Part shown: piece by piece, positions 27,543 through 36,885 of the stretch | Numbering within the stretch: the stretch's first letter is position 1 | How the letters are laid out: each line of letters opens with the position of its first letter | Source: Amantichitinum ursilacus | GTDB taxonomy: Bacteria; Pseudomonadota; Gammaproteobacteria; Burkholderiales; Chitinibacteraceae | NCBI RefSeq assembly: GCF_001294205.1 | Contig: NZ_LAQT01000036.1 | Location: forward strand, 62,001 to 126,000 | Length of the DNA: 64,000 bases | Reading direction: 5' to 3' | Made by a program: the position numbers and the translations under genes | Notes under the pieces: generated by a model | What the model saw: only the letters and a program-made list of their open reading frames with translations | Told to the model about the DNA's origin: nothing | Databases searched by the model: none

Positions 27543-28550
27543 TCAGCGCTTAACGCTGCTTTGCAAAAATGCCTTCACCTGGCCGAGTACGCCCGCCGCC
27601 TCCAGCTGGTCTTTAGGGAAAAAAATCGTAAAGATACGCGAGTGCACCAGGATAAAGCGGCGCGATTCAGTCACCCGAGAAAATTCGCTCCAGAACATTT
27701 CTCGCGCAAATTCAGCTTTTTTATACCGTAGCCCGGTTTCGCTCATGGTGTAATCACACGTATTGATCAGGGGATTTTTCTGGCGAGTAAAAAATAATCC
27801 GCCCGCCAGCATCGCCGGACCAATAAAAAACGTCGCGATGAATAACACCCATGCGCCAGCGGTCCAATGCGCCCCGCTGCTCACGAGGTCGTGATACACA
27901 AAAGCGGGAAAGCCAAACAATGCGAAAAAAAACGATGGTTTTTTATATGAGATTTCCAAAAGTCCGCGCAGATGAACGCTTACCGGTGTATTTACTCTGA
28001 ATTTAATTTCTCCCGGCATGATCCCATCTACTGGATCAACCGGCGTTTCGATCACAGATTGTTGATCGCGCCCGCCAGTCTTTGCGGTATGGGTGCCTAT
28101 CAGCGAGCGTACCGCTTCAAGTTGCCCTTGCATGCTTAACAGGCGTATTGGAAATACCAGAACGTCAAATTGTCCAGAGTGCAAAAAGATAAAGCGCCTG
28201 GATTCTTTTACCTTGCGAAATTCAGACCATTTATATTCGTGCGCGAAACCGGGGCCGGCTTTTTTAATGCCGTAATCCGACACCGTGTACGCGAAAGGCC
28301 CCTTTTCCTGCGGGTTATACCAACGCGACCATGCGAGAGAAAAAATAATGGCGGCTTGTAAAAACAACGGCAGCAAAAGGGCCGAGTATATATTGCCCAG
28401 CACAGGCAAACCTGCTTTGTAACCGGACCGGATGAAAACAAAAAACAGCAATAAATTACCAATAAGCAGAAACCACCCCGTGCTCCGCCACATGGCCAGC
28501 CACGCCATTCCAAACGACATGGGAGCCGAAAATGACACTTGTTTTTGCAT
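27543..28550 (-). CDS. Membrane protein with two YcxB-like halves
   Basis: A 335-residue protein built of an internal duplication. Each half has a pair of hydrophobic segments followed by a soluble YcxB-like domain. Compare SDYGIKKAGPGFAHEYKWSE / FRKVKESRRFIFLHSGQF in the first half with SETGLRYKKAEFAREMFWSE / FSRVTESRRFILVHSRIF in the second. The first membrane pair is at about residues 22-68 and the second at about 205-255. YcxB-like domains are of unknown function in bacterial membranes. The gene lies just outside the island, converging on attR, and has no obvious operon partner. Confidence 0.82.
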   Translation of the reverse strand: MQKQVSFSAPMSFGMAWLAMWRSTGWFLLIGNLLLFFVFIRSGYKAGLPVLGNIYSALLLPLFLQAAIIFSLAWSRWYNPQEKGPFAYTVSDYGIKKAGPGFAHEYKWSEFRKVKESRRFIFLHSGQFDVLVFPIRLLSMQGQLEAVRSLIGTHTAKTGGRDQQSVIETPVDPVDGIMPGEIKFRVNTPVSVHLRGLLEISYKKPSFFFALFGFPAFVYHDLVSSGAHWTAGAWVLFIATFFIGPAMLAGGLFFTRQKNPLINTCDYTMSETGLRYKKAEFAREMFWSEFSRVTESRRFILVHSRIFTIFFPKDQLEAAGVLGQVKAFLQSSVKR

Positions 28551-28716
28551 GTTTATTCAAACGGCCATCAAAAAAAGATGGGCCATGATAGCGAGCGTCG
28601 AGCCGGCGCGACGCGCAAGTGCATCGCGCCGCTATACGCTGCGGTAAAAACACAACAAATAGCCGCGAATAGCGCGGACCAGTTTCATGCAAATACATCA
28701 TTGCGACGTGATGCGC

Positions 28717-29172
28717 TCACCGCGCCACAAACTGCTGCGACTCCCACGGCGAGCAGCGGTCCTTGCCCACGTAATGTTTAACGCAGCCCGACACCGCAAA
28801 CGTATAGGTCGCACCCGCGTTGGCGTGGTGGATGGTAAAGCGGCCGCCGTCGCCGCCCGACCCATCTGCGGTATGCACCGGTTGGCCCAGGCGTTGCCAG
28901 CGGATGTGGTATTTGCTCCAGCTCTGGTCGGCGCTCCATTCGATGACGAGGTCGGTGCCGCGCATGTAATGGTTGCTGATGCAGGGCTGGCCCGCCGCGC
29001 AGCCGACCGTGTCGCCATCCTGGTTACCGGCGCGGGCCGATGTCATTGCTGCCAGCGTGGCAATGGCCAGCAACGCCCGTGCTGCACGGCGGGTTGTTGC
29101 CGCGCCGTGGGGTGAAAGTTGACGTGCCGTGGCGCGGCTGGAGGGCGCTGCCGGGATCGCGGAAAAGAACAT
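28717..29172 (-). CDS. Small secreted protein with fibronectin-III-like fold (hypothetical)
   Basis: A 151-residue protein. The ATG at 29172 follows GAGAGG; upstream in-frame starts are less likely. The N-terminal 45 residues are a long basic and hydrophobic export signal (RRAARALLAIATLAAMTSAR). The mature part contains DLVIEWSADQSWSKYHIRWQ and YTFAVSGCVKHYVGKDRCSP, which look like strands of a fibronectin-III-like domain with two cysteine pairs. No catalytic motif is seen. Isolated between the YcxB-like and AraC genes. The function is not recognised. Confidence 0.7.
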   Translation of the reverse strand: MFFSAIPAAPSSRATARQLSPHGAATTRRAARALLAIATLAAMTSARAGNQDGDTVGCAAGQPCISNHYMRGTDLVIEWSADQSWSKYHIRWQRLGQPVHTADGSGGDGGRFTIHHANAGATYTFAVSGCVKHYVGKDRCSPWESQQFVAR

Positions 29173-29364
29173 GGGCGGATACCTCTCTTGGTGACCAGAC
29201 GCCGTTCGCCGCTCATGCCGTCGCTGGCTCGGCTCGCGCACGCCATCGCGATAAAAAACCAGCATAGGTGGCGCTTGCGCGCGGACGGTGTCAGGGAGAC
29301 AGCCGGTGCGGCGCGGCCGGTTGAAAAAGCCCGTATGCGCCGGGGCGCGCCCGTGGTTCGGCGC

Positions 29365-30297
29365 TTATATCCCTGGCACGGCCGGCGCCAGCGCCACCGC
29401 CGTCCGCATCAAACCCGCAGGCGCATCTCGCATCCGTTGCGCGTCCTGCGCGGGCGGCGCGCCAAACAGCTGGACGTAATCGCGGCTGAATTGCGATGCG
29501 CTTTCGTAGCCCACCGCAAAGCCCGCTTCGGCCGCATTCAGCGCTTGCGCCACCATCAGGCGGCGCGCTTCCTGCAAGCGCAGATGCCCGCGAAATTCCA
29601 GCGGACTGATGCCGGTAACGGCCTTGAAGTGCAGATGAAAGGTGGAGCGGCTCATGCCCGCAATATCCGCCATCTGCTCGATACGGCACGGCTCGCGATA
29701 ATGCGCGCGCAGCCAGCTGATGGCCTTGCCGATCTGGCGCAGGCGGCTATCGGCGGTGGCCATCTGGCGGATCGCGCTATGGCCCGGCGCCATCAGCAGG
29801 CGGTACAGGATTTCGCTTTCGATCAGCGGGGCCAGCGCTTCGATATCGTTGGGCTGGTCCAGCAGCGCGGCCAGCCGGGTGACGGCGTCCAGCAGTTCGG
29901 GCGGCGTTGCGCCAAATGCGACGGCGGCTTCGGGGCTGTTCTGCGCGGGCGGGTGGGCAAAGCGCAGCGCCAGCTCGCTCAGGCGCGTCATGTTCAGGTC
30001 GATGACCACGCACAGATACGGTTGCTCCGCGCTGGCTTCGATCACCGTGCCCACCAGCGGCACGCCGACCGAGGCCACCAGGTAGCGACTGGCATCATAG
30101 ATAAATGCCTGGTCGCCAAACAGCACGCGTTTGCGCCCCTGCGCAATCAGACACAGCGTCGGTTCGTACACCACCGGCATCGGCAAGGTGGGGCTGCTGG
30201 CGCGCACCAGCGACAGCCCCGGCACCGCCGTGCTGCACGTGCCGTCTTGCGGCAGATGTCGACCCATGATGTTAACCAGTCTGGCGCAGGCATCCAT
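29365..30297 (-). CDS. AraC-family transcriptional regulator
   Basis: A 310-residue regulator with an N-terminal cupin-like AraC_N domain (VVYEPTLCLIAQGRKRVLFG) and a C-terminal double helix-turn-helix: RIEQMADIAGMSRSTFHLHF and EARRLMVAQALNAAEAGFAVGYESASQFSRD split across the two motifs. It is divergent from the aldo/keto reductase at 30435, which is its probable target. AraC_N proteins next to oxidoreductases usually activate them in response to an aldehyde or aromatic compound; the ligand here is unknown. Confidence 0.92.
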   Translation of the reverse strand: MDACARLVNIMGRHLPQDGTCSTAVPGLSLVRASSPTLPMPVVYEPTLCLIAQGRKRVLFGDQAFIYDASRYLVASVGVPLVGTVIEASAEQPYLCVVIDLNMTRLSELALRFAHPPAQNSPEAAVAFGATPPELLDAVTRLAALLDQPNDIEALAPLIESEILYRLLMAPGHSAIRQMATADSRLRQIGKAISWLRAHYREPCRIEQMADIAGMSRSTFHLHFKAVTGISPLEFRGHLRLQEARRLMVAQALNAAEAGFAVGYESASQFSRDYVQLFGAPPAQDAQRMRDAPAGLMRTAVALAPAVPGI

Positions 30298-30434
30298 CCC
30301 GTGCTGTCTCCTCTTTTCATTCTATACCGGATAATCGTGCAATAACGTCGGCGTATCTGGCTACGCCCTGCGCGAGCGGCCTATTAGACTTGCTCAGGCT
30401 TTAACACACCTTTCGCAACGCAGGAGCATACACA

Positions 30435-31505
30435 ATGTCACCACCGATCGCACTCGACCATTATCGCTTGTTAGGACGATCAGGCATGCGCGTGTCGCCG
30501 CTGGCCTTGGGCACAATGACCTTTGGTTCCGACTGGGGCTGGGGCGCCCAGGCCAGCGAGGCCGCGCGGATTTTTGATGCCTATGTCAGCCGAGGCGGCA
30601 ATCTGATCGACACCGCCGTCAATTACACCAATGGCTCGTCCGAGCAGATTCTGGGCCGTCTGATCAAGCCTCAGCGCGAACGCCTGATCATCTCCACCAA
30701 GTTCACCATGGCGCGCCATCCTGGCGACCCCAACTCGGGCGGCAACCATCGTATGAACCTGGTCAATTCGGTCGAAGCCAGCCTGCGCCAGCTCGATACG
30801 GACCGCATCGAATTGCTGCATTTGCATGCTTGGGATTTCACCACTTCGGCCGATGAAGTGATGCGCGGACTGGACGATCTGGTGCGCGCCGGCAAGGTGC
30901 TTTATCTGGGCATCAGCAATACGCCCGCCTGGAAAGTGGCGCAGCTACAAACACTGGCCGATTTGCGTGGCTGGGCGCCGCTGGTGTCGCTGCAGATCGA
31001 ATACAACCTGCTGGAACGCAGCGTGGAGCACGAGCTGATGCCGATGGCCCGGGAATTGGGCTTGGGCGTGATGCCGTGGTCGCCGTTGGCGGGCGGCATG
31101 CTGTCGGGCAAATACAGTTCAGCCGATCTGCTGGACAGCAACGAGGCCGATGTTTCGAAAACCCGTCAGGGCGTGATCGCCTCCACCGGGCATATGTCAG
31201 CGCATGCGTTGGCGATTGCCGATGTGGTGGTGCAAGTGGCGCGCGAGCTGGCGGTCACGCCGTCGCAGGTTGCGCTGGCATGGACCTTCCAGCACGACGC
31301 GGTGGTCGCGCCAGTGATGGGCGCGCGCACGCTGGCGCAGGCAGAGGAGAATTTTGCGGCGTTGGCGATTGAGCTGAGCGATGCGCACCTCGCGCGCCTG
31401 CAACAAGCCAGCATGCCCGCGCCGATCTTTCCGCAACGTTTTATCGAGCGGCCGATGGCGCAGCAACTGATCTCGGGCGGCGCACGCTTTCCGTTACGCG
31501 CTTGA
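30435..31505 (+). CDS. Aldo/keto reductase
   Basis: A 356-residue (beta/alpha)8 oxidoreductase. The catalytic set is visible: Asp and Tyr in NLIDTAVNYTNGSSEQILG, Lys in LIISTKFTMA, and His in ELLHLHAWDF. The C-terminal NADPH-binding region includes PVMGARTLAQAEENFAALAI. It should reduce aldehydes or ketones with NADPH; the subgroup resembles YajO/Tas-type enzymes. CAGGAGC precedes the ATG. Controlled most likely by the divergent AraC gene. Confidence 0.93.
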   Translation: MSPPIALDHYRLLGRSGMRVSPLALGTMTFGSDWGWGAQASEAARIFDAYVSRGGNLIDTAVNYTNGSSEQILGRLIKPQRERLIISTKFTMARHPGDPNSGGNHRMNLVNSVEASLRQLDTDRIELLHLHAWDFTTSADEVMRGLDDLVRAGKVLYLGISNTPAWKVAQLQTLADLRGWAPLVSLQIEYNLLERSVEHELMPMARELGLGVMPWSPLAGGMLSGKYSSADLLDSNEADVSKTRQGVIASTGHMSAHALAIADVVVQVARELAVTPSQVALAWTFQHDAVVAPVMGARTLAQAEENFAALAIELSDAHLARLQQASMPAPIFPQRFIERPMAQQLISGGARFPLRA

Positions 31506-31552
31506 TGCAGCATATGGCGGGCGGGCCAGCAGCAGGTGCTGGCCCGTCGGCC

Positions 31553-33292
31553 TTATTGCGCCAGCATCTGGCCGGTGTAAATGGCCACCGCTGGTACCAT
31601 GCTGCCGCCGTCCGCCACCACCGTGACGGTGGCGTTGCCGCTGGCGTCCACACTGACCGTGTCGCTGGCGCAGGCGGTGCCCGCAGTGTTTTTAAGGCCA
31701 TGCACGATATTGCAATAGGTGCCGCGCGGCAGGCCGGTGTAGAAGGTTCTGCTCCATGCCGTGCTGGTGTTGTTCAGCGCCACAAAACCCACGCCACCGC
31801 GACTGAAGGCGATCTGGTTGTTGTTGCCCGTCACCCAGTTGCTCTGCGCCAGGTTGCGTGTGGCGGCGCGGAACCGGACCATCGGCGCGATATCGCTCCA
31901 GCGATGAAAAAAGTCCCAGGCCACGTTGATTTGCGCCACGCCATTCAGATACGGGCTGGCGCTGGGGCGGTCCTGATCCTTGTTGCTAAAGCGGAAACCC
32001 GAAAACAGCTGCGCCTCGCCATAGGCCTGCGCCAGCATAAAGATATTGGCCAGTTCGTAGCGATGATTACCCTGCGCGTCGTTGGTGGCGCCGCTGCCAT
32101 TGTCAGCAGTCAGCCCGGTCAGCTCGCGTTCGGTATCCCAGTTGGTAACAAACACGGTGGCGTGCTGCGGCTGCAGAAAATACCAGGTGCCACCCCACTG
32201 CCCCGAGGTGCCCATCACGGTGGGAATCGACGCGGGCGTCAGTCCGTTGGCGTTGCGCCAGGCATCGCGCATCACCCAGGTAAAGTCGAATTCGTTCAGC
32301 GTGCCGACGGCGTAATAATCCGCGCGCACCACTTCGCCATCCGGCACCACTTCCTGGGTCACCCAGATGGGTTCGCCCAGATTGGTGGTGGGATGCGCCG
32401 CCTTCACTAGCGCCATGATGGCTTGCAGCGATGCGGCCGATTGATGCTTGGCCGCGTCGATGCGAAAGCCGTCGATGCCCAGCGCCAGCAACGAGTTCAT
32501 ATAGCCGGCGATATGGCTACGCACATAGCTGCTTTCGGAGTTCAGATCCGGCATCGAATTGAGCCGACAGGTCTGCACATGCGCCTGGCTGGCGTCGTAA
32601 TCGGTTTGCTGGATATCGCAAGCGGCATGGAAATCATTGGCGCTATAGCCAGGATAAGTCAGCGTGCCAGCATCCCAGCTCGAACCATCCGTGGCCACGC
32701 CTTTAACCGCGCTGGCGCTGCCCGCCATCTGGTTGGCGACGATATCAGCGTACACGCGCACGCCTGCGGCATGGCAAGTATTGATCATGGCCTGTAACTG
32801 CGCCTGCGTGCCAAAGCGACTGGTCAGCGCATAACTGACCGGCTGATACACCGCCCACCAGTTGGGCGCAACCAGCGAGGCGGACGGCGGCGAAATCTGG
32901 ATAGCGCCGTAGCCTTGCGGGCCAAGAAACGTGGTGCATTCGGTGGCCAGATCGTTCCAGCTCCATTGGAACATCTGCACCGAGGTATCGGCCGGGTTCA
33001 GCGTGGCGGCGCTGGGCGCGGGCGTCGGCGTGGGCGTGGGCGTGGGCGTGGGCGTGGGCGTGGGCGTCGGGGTGGAGGCGCTGCTGCCGGGCGTGGGCGT
33101 CGGCGTGGCGTCCGGCGCGTTAACGGGGACCGGCGTGGGCGTGGCGCCCGTAGCGGAAACCGGGGTCGGGCTGGCGGTGGGGTTGGCGGCCGCGACGGTC
33201 GAAGTGGTCGCGCTGTCGTTGCCGCCACCGCCGCCGCAACCTGCCAACACACTGGCGCTGACGATAATCGCCAGCAAATCCTGAAAACGCAT
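31553..33292 (-). CDS. Secreted lipoprotein alpha-amylase (GH13)
   Basis: A 579-residue protein. The ATG at 33292 follows AAGGAATTGC and gives a lipoprotein signal with lipobox LAGC (Cys19) and then a Gly-rich stretch. Residues about 30-95 form a Thr/Pro-rich linker containing a run of TP dipeptides. The GH13 catalytic domain follows: VRVYADIVANQM (region I), DGFRIDAAKHQ with the nucleophile near Asp279 (region II), WVTQEVVPDGE with the acid Glu (region III), and FVTNWDTERELTG (region IV, with Trp where many amylases have His). The C-terminal beta domain ends with GSMVPAVAIYTGQ. It degrades extracellular starch while anchored to the outer membrane. No starch-binding module is evident. Confidence 0.93.
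   Translation of the reverse strand: MRFQDLLAIIVSASVLAGCGGGGGNDSATTSTVAAANPTASPTPVSATGATPTPVPVNAPDATPTPTPGSSASTPTPTPTPTPTPTPTPTPAPSAATLNPADTSVQMFQWSWNDLATECTTFLGPQGYGAIQISPPSASLVAPNWWAVYQPVSYALTSRFGTQAQLQAMINTCHAAGVRVYADIVANQMAGSASAVKGVATDGSSWDAGTLTYPGYSANDFHAACDIQQTDYDASQAHVQTCRLNSMPDLNSESSYVRSHIAGYMNSLLALGIDGFRIDAAKHQSAASLQAIMALVKAAHPTTNLGEPIWVTQEVVPDGEVVRADYYAVGTLNEFDFTWVMRDAWRNANGLTPASIPTVMGTSGQWGGTWYFLQPQHATVFVTNWDTERELTGLTADNGSGATNDAQGNHRYELANIFMLAQAYGEAQLFSGFRFSNKDQDRPSASPYLNGVAQINVAWDFFHRWSDIAPMVRFRAATRNLAQSNWVTGNNNQIAFSRGGVGFVALNNTSTAWSRTFYTGLPRGTYCNIVHGLKNTAGTACASDTVSVDASGNATVTVVADGGSMVPAVAIYTGQMLAQ
33020..33073. repeat. Hexanucleotide tandem repeat in the amylase linker
   Basis: Nine near-perfect copies of GGGCGT (ACGCCC on the coding strand) encode consecutive Thr-Pro pairs. 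The repeat is in frame, so slippage would only change linker length. Confidence 0.85.
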
Positions 33293-33496
33293 TGCAATTC
33301 CTTGGGCAGATGCCGCCGCATTGCGCGGTCTAATAAGCACACGATGGCAACGGACAGCCCGCCGCCAGATCGCAAGAAAAATCCTTACGCCATTGTGCCC
33401 AAACACCCTTACGCCCGGCGGCCGCGGCCCCGCCAGCCGTCTCGCCTGCTGCGCCGCCCGTCATTGATTGGCCACAATCAGGCCCATGCGCCCTGC

Positions 33497-34423
33497 TCAG
33501 ACCACGGCATCCCAATACGGCGGTGTGCCGATCGCCTCGCGCAGATAGTCCGCTACCGCGCGCACTTTGGGCGAGCGCAAACGGTTTTCCGGGGACAGCA
33601 CGTGGATCTGGCTGGGCGTGGCCTCCACCGCAGCCGCCCATTCCGGCAGCAGCCGCACCAGGCCGCCACTGGCAAAATCGGTCGCGCGAAACAGCCACGA
33701 TGGAAACAGCACCACGCCGCGCCCCACCCTTGCGGCTTCCAGCAAGACTTCGGCGTTATTGCTGCGCAAGGGGCCGCTGGCTTCGATCACCACTGCGGTC
33801 TGATCCGATGGCGACCGGAAATACCAGCGCTGCGGCCCGCCCGCGCCTTTGTAAACCAGCGCGGCATGCTGCAGCAGATCGTGCGGCGCGGCGGGTTGGT
33901 CGTGGGCTTGCAGATAGTCCGCGCTGGCCGCCAGCACATAACGCTGATCGCAAATCTTACGTCCGATCAGCCCCGAATCGGCCGGTTGCCCCACGCGAAA
34001 AGTGATATCCACGCCCTCGCTCACCGGATCGATAAACGCATCGGTCAGCGTCAGTTCCACGGTCAGTTCGGGGTAGCGTTGTTGCAGGCCGTCCAGTAAG
34101 GGCGCGATATGCAGCCGGCCCAATGCCACCGGCACGTTAAGGCGCACCAGCCCACGAATGTCGCCGCCCTTGCCCGCGATTTGCTCGTCGGCGGCATCCA
34201 GCAAGTCCAGCACTTCACGAATCTGCTGGTAATAGCGTTCGCCGGCGTCGGTCAGCGTCACGGCGCGCGTATTGCGATACAGCAGTTGCTGCCCGACCTC
34301 GCGTTCCAGCGCCGCAATAAAGCGCGAAACCGACGAGGCCGGCACCTGAAAATGGCGCGCCGTGGCCGAAAAACTGCCCGTGGTCGCCACCATCGCAAAA
34401 AACCGATGCGCTTTTAGATGCAT
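33497..34423 (-). CDS. LysR-family transcriptional regulator
   Basis: A 308-residue regulator. The ATG at 34423 begins MHLKAHRFFAMVATTGSFSA, placing the helix-turn-helix (FSATARHFQVPASSVSRFIA) at the usual distance from the start. The effector domain contains RGLVRLNVPVALGRLHIAPL and ends with RSPKVRAVADYLREAIGTPP. It resembles the DsdA/AaeR-like subgroup that controls adjacent transporters or oxidoreductases. It is divergent from the YdcZ-type pair at 34547, which is its probable target. Confidence 0.92.
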   Translation of the reverse strand: MHLKAHRFFAMVATTGSFSATARHFQVPASSVSRFIAALEREVGQQLLYRNTRAVTLTDAGERYYQQIREVLDLLDAADEQIAGKGGDIRGLVRLNVPVALGRLHIAPLLDGLQQRYPELTVELTLTDAFIDPVSEGVDITFRVGQPADSGLIGRKICDQRYVLAASADYLQAHDQPAAPHDLLQHAALVYKGAGGPQRWYFRSPSDQTAVVIEASGPLRSNNAEVLLEAARVGRGVVLFPSWLFRATDFASGGLVRLLPEWAAAVEATPSQIHVLSPENRLRSPKVRAVADYLREAIGTPPYWDAVV

Positions 34424-34546
34424 GTGTTGTCCCGCCCCCGGATTCTCGCATTGCGATAATCGCAATACTGTTTTGAGTTCTGGCTGGATTGTAGCGATTA
34501 CAGCAAGCCTGCACGATAGCGCCTCTTTGGTATTGGGGCGCAGCAG

Positions 34547-34975
34547 GTGAAGCATTTCTGGGTATTACCGCTGGTGGTGTTGGCGGGCATGGGTCTGTCG
34601 GTGGAGGCCGGCCTGCTCGGGCCTTTGGGTGCCGCCGCCGGGCATTTGTGGGCCACGCTGGGCATCTTTGGCATCGGCACCACGCTGCTCACGCTCGGGC
34701 TTATCTTCAGCCGACCCCGGCTGGGCCTGCTGTTTGCGCAACCGCGCTGGTTGCTGACTGGCGGCCTGCTCGGCCCGGTGTATGTGGTGGCTCTGACGCT
34801 GGCCACGCCGCATATTGGCGTCGGCCTGACCATGGTCGGCATCCTGTTTGGCCAGGTGGCCGCCAGCCTGGTCATCGACCACTGGGGCCTGCTGGGCAGC
34901 GCGCGCCGCGCGGTCGACCGCTACCGCGTGGGCGCTCTGGTCGCCATCCTGGCCGCGCTCTGGCTCATCCATTAA
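34547..34975 (+). CDS. YdcZ/DUF606-type membrane protein, first of a pair
   Basis: A 142-residue hydrophobic protein with about five membrane segments, starting at GTG after CAGCAG. The stretch LLTGGLLGPVYVVALTLATP and the motif TMVGILFGQVAASLVIDHWG are shared with the next gene (FFGVIYMLVIVFAMPRIG; ISGQLLMSLLIDHFGWLG). Such half-size drug/metabolite-transporter proteins probably pair as heterodimers. Function unknown; export of a small metabolite is possible. Under likely control of the divergent LysR gene. Confidence 0.82.
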   Translation: MKHFWVLPLVVLAGMGLSVEAGLLGPLGAAAGHLWATLGIFGIGTTLLTLGLIFSRPRLGLLFAQPRWLLTGGLLGPVYVVALTLATPHIGVGLTMVGILFGQVAASLVIDHWGLLGSARRAVDRYRVGALVAILAALWLIH

Positions 34976-34986
34976 TCGGGAAAAAA

Positions 34987-35454
34987 ATGATGGTCTTTTT
35001 GATGTTGTTGCTGGTCATCCTCAGCGGCGCGGTGTTGTGTGCGCAGTCCGCCATCAACGGACGGCTGGGCGCGGATGTGGGCGTGCTGGAAAGCGCGTGG
35101 CTGACCTTTGCGCTGGGCACCCTGGTCAGTTTTTTACTGGCGTTTTTTCTGGAACCCCCGCACGCCTTCACGCTGTTCAGCGTGCCGCGCTGGCAAGTGG
35201 CGGGCGCATTTTTTGGCGTGATCTACATGCTGGTGATTGTGTTCGCCATGCCCCGCATCGGCACCGCCGCCGCCACCGTGGCCGTCATCAGCGGACAATT
35301 GTTGATGAGCTTGCTGATCGACCACTTTGGCTGGCTCGGCAATGCGGTGATCGCGTTGGGAGCGCGGCGCGGCTGCGCGCTGGTGTTGCTGGCGGTGGCG
35401 CTGGTGCTGATCTATCAGAGCAATGCGCGGCGTGAGCAAGCAGCGCAGGCTTAA
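34987..35454 (+). CDS. YdcZ/DUF606-type membrane protein, second of a pair
   Basis: A 155-residue hydrophobic protein starting at ATG 34987 (another ATG follows) after CGGGAAAA, 11 bases beyond the previous stop. About five membrane segments. It shares the QLLMSLLIDHFGWLG motif with its neighbour, so the two arose by duplication and probably assemble together. The C-terminus NARREQAAQA is cytoplasmic and charged. Confidence 0.82.
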   Translation: MMVFLMLLLVILSGAVLCAQSAINGRLGADVGVLESAWLTFALGTLVSFLLAFFLEPPHAFTLFSVPRWQVAGAFFGVIYMLVIVFAMPRIGTAAATVAVISGQLLMSLLIDHFGWLGNAVIALGARRGCALVLLAVALVLIYQSNARREQAAQA

Positions 35455-35516
35455 GCGGACTACGCCAAGGCAAGCAGCGGCATAACCCCACATGCTGGAG
35501 GGTGGCCCGGCCAGCA

Positions 35517-36650
35517 TCAACCATTGGCCACCTGCCCGTTCTCATCCTTGCGTCCGCGCGCTGTTTGCCCCAGCAGATCGTAGCGCGCCAGCAGCGTGCG
35601 GATCTCGTTGCGCGTCAGTCCCAGCAAGGTGGCGGCGCGTAGCTGGTTGTAGCCGCTGTGCTCAAAGGCTTCGCGCACCAGCAGGCCTTCCAGCTGGCTG
35701 AACAAACCTTCGCCATCGGCACCCGCCGCCTGGTCGAACAAGCGGGGCGACTGGCTGCGGATGATTTCCAGCGGGGTCTCGGCCAAAGTCGCCGTGCGCG
35801 TGGGCGTATTGCGGGAGAACGATGCGGCGGCGGACGAAAACTTCAGATGCTCCGGTTCGATTTGCGCGTGGCCCGATACCAGCACGGCAAAGTGGATCAC
35901 GTTTTCCAGCTCACGAATATTGCCCGGCCAGGCGTAGTGCTTCAGCGCCGTGGCCGCCGCATCCGAGATCGCCGGCTCCGGCAGATTAAGCCGCTGGCTG
36001 TGTTGCGCCAGAAAATACTGCGCCAGCGGCAGGATGTCGCCCACCCGCTCGCGCAAGGGCGGCAGCGTCACTTGCGCGATATTCAGCCGATATAACAAAT
36101 CCAGCCGGAAATGCCCCGCCGTCACCGCGTCGTCCAGATCCACGTTGGTGGCGGCCACCAGCCGCACATCAATCGGAATCGGCTTGCGCGAGCCAATGCG
36201 CACCACTTCGCGCTCTTGCAGCACGCGCAGCAATTTCACCTGCAGATTAAGCGGCAAGTCGCCAATCTCATCCAGAAACAACGTGCCGCCGTGCGCCGCT
36301 TCAAACCAGCCTTCGCGCCGCCCGGTAGCGCCGGTGAATGCGCCCGCTTCGTGGCCAAACAGTTCGCTTTCGGCCAGTTGCTCGCTGATCGCGCCGCAAT
36401 TCACGGCCACAAACGGGCCTTTGCGCCGCGACAGCAAATGAAAATGCCGTGCCACCAGTTCTTTGCCGGTGCCGGTTTCGCCGGTAATCAGGATCGGCGC
36501 TTCGGAGGGGGCCAGGCGCTCCACATAATTCAGCAGCGCGCGCGAGGCCGGGTCGACAAACACCAGCGCCTTGGCCCGGATGGACAAGGGTTGGGTTTCC
36601 CCTTGTGGCAAAGCAAGCAACGGCGAGTGGGCGGGCGGGTTCTGACCCAT
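35517..36650 (-). CDS. Sigma-54-dependent activator, SfnR-like
   Basis: A 377-residue bacterial enhancer-binding protein from the ATG at 36650. It has only a short N-terminal segment (about 45 residues) and no receiver or GAF domain. The AAA+ core is complete: Walker [21 protein letters not shown], the sigma-54 contact loop GAFTGA, Walker [16 protein letters not shown], and the arginine-finger region [11 protein letters not shown] Fis-type HTH ends it ([18 protein letters not shown]). It resembles SfnR, which drives sulfone and sulfonate use and lacks an input domain, so it may be controlled by its level. It lies beside four -24/-12 promoters at 36820, 38030, 43153 and 48738. Confidence 0.92.
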   Translation of the reverse strand: MGQNPPAHSPLLALPQGETQPLSIRAKALVFVDPASRALLNYVERLAPSEAPILITGETGTGKELVARHFHLLSRRKGPFVAVNCGAISEQLAESELFGHEAGAFTGATGRREGWFEAAHGGTLFLDEIGDLPLNLQVKLLRVLQEREVVRIGSRKPIPIDVRLVAATNVDLDDAVTAGHFRLDLLYRLNIAQVTLPPLRERVGDILPLAQYFLAQHSQRLNLPEPAISDAAATALKHYAWPGNIRELENVIHFAVLVSGHAQIEPEHLKFSSAAASFSRNTPTRTATLAETPLEIIRSQSPRLFDQAAGADGEGLFSQLEGLLVREAFEHSGYNQLRAATLLGLTRNEIRTLLARYDLLGQTARGRKDENGQVANG

Positions 36651-36819
36651 GGATAAGCTCCGGTAGTGACGGCTTGGAACCCGACTATAATCAATCCGTC
36701 CATGTAACAAAAAATAATTATAAATTGCTTCTATATTCTTTTGAAAGATAAAGGCGGCGTGCAAACATGGCTCGCACCGTGGCCTGGCCGCGTTGCTCAA
36801 CGCGCAGCGCACGCCCGAT

Positions 36820-36835
36820 TGGCATGTTTTGTGCT
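36820..36835 (+). promoter_or_regulatory. Sigma-54 promoter of the first DszB-like gene
   Basis: TGGCATGTTTTGTGCT has the invariant GG and GC exactly ten bases apart. It lies 51 bases before the ATG at 36886, and the activator gene is divergent immediately upstream. Confidence 0.75.
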
Positions 36836-36885
36836 GGATAGCGCTGCTCCCGCTGTCGGGTCACGCAACCTGGAGTATCCAACTG

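Noticed and set aside
33020-33073. GGGCGT repeat as a regulatory or recombination site
   Set aside because: It is fully explained as the coding sequence of a Thr-Pro linker.
32915-34099. A 394-codon plus-strand frame across the amylase start and the LysR gene
   Set aside because: It is Gly/Arg-rich, arises from the hexamer repeat and is antisense to two real genes.
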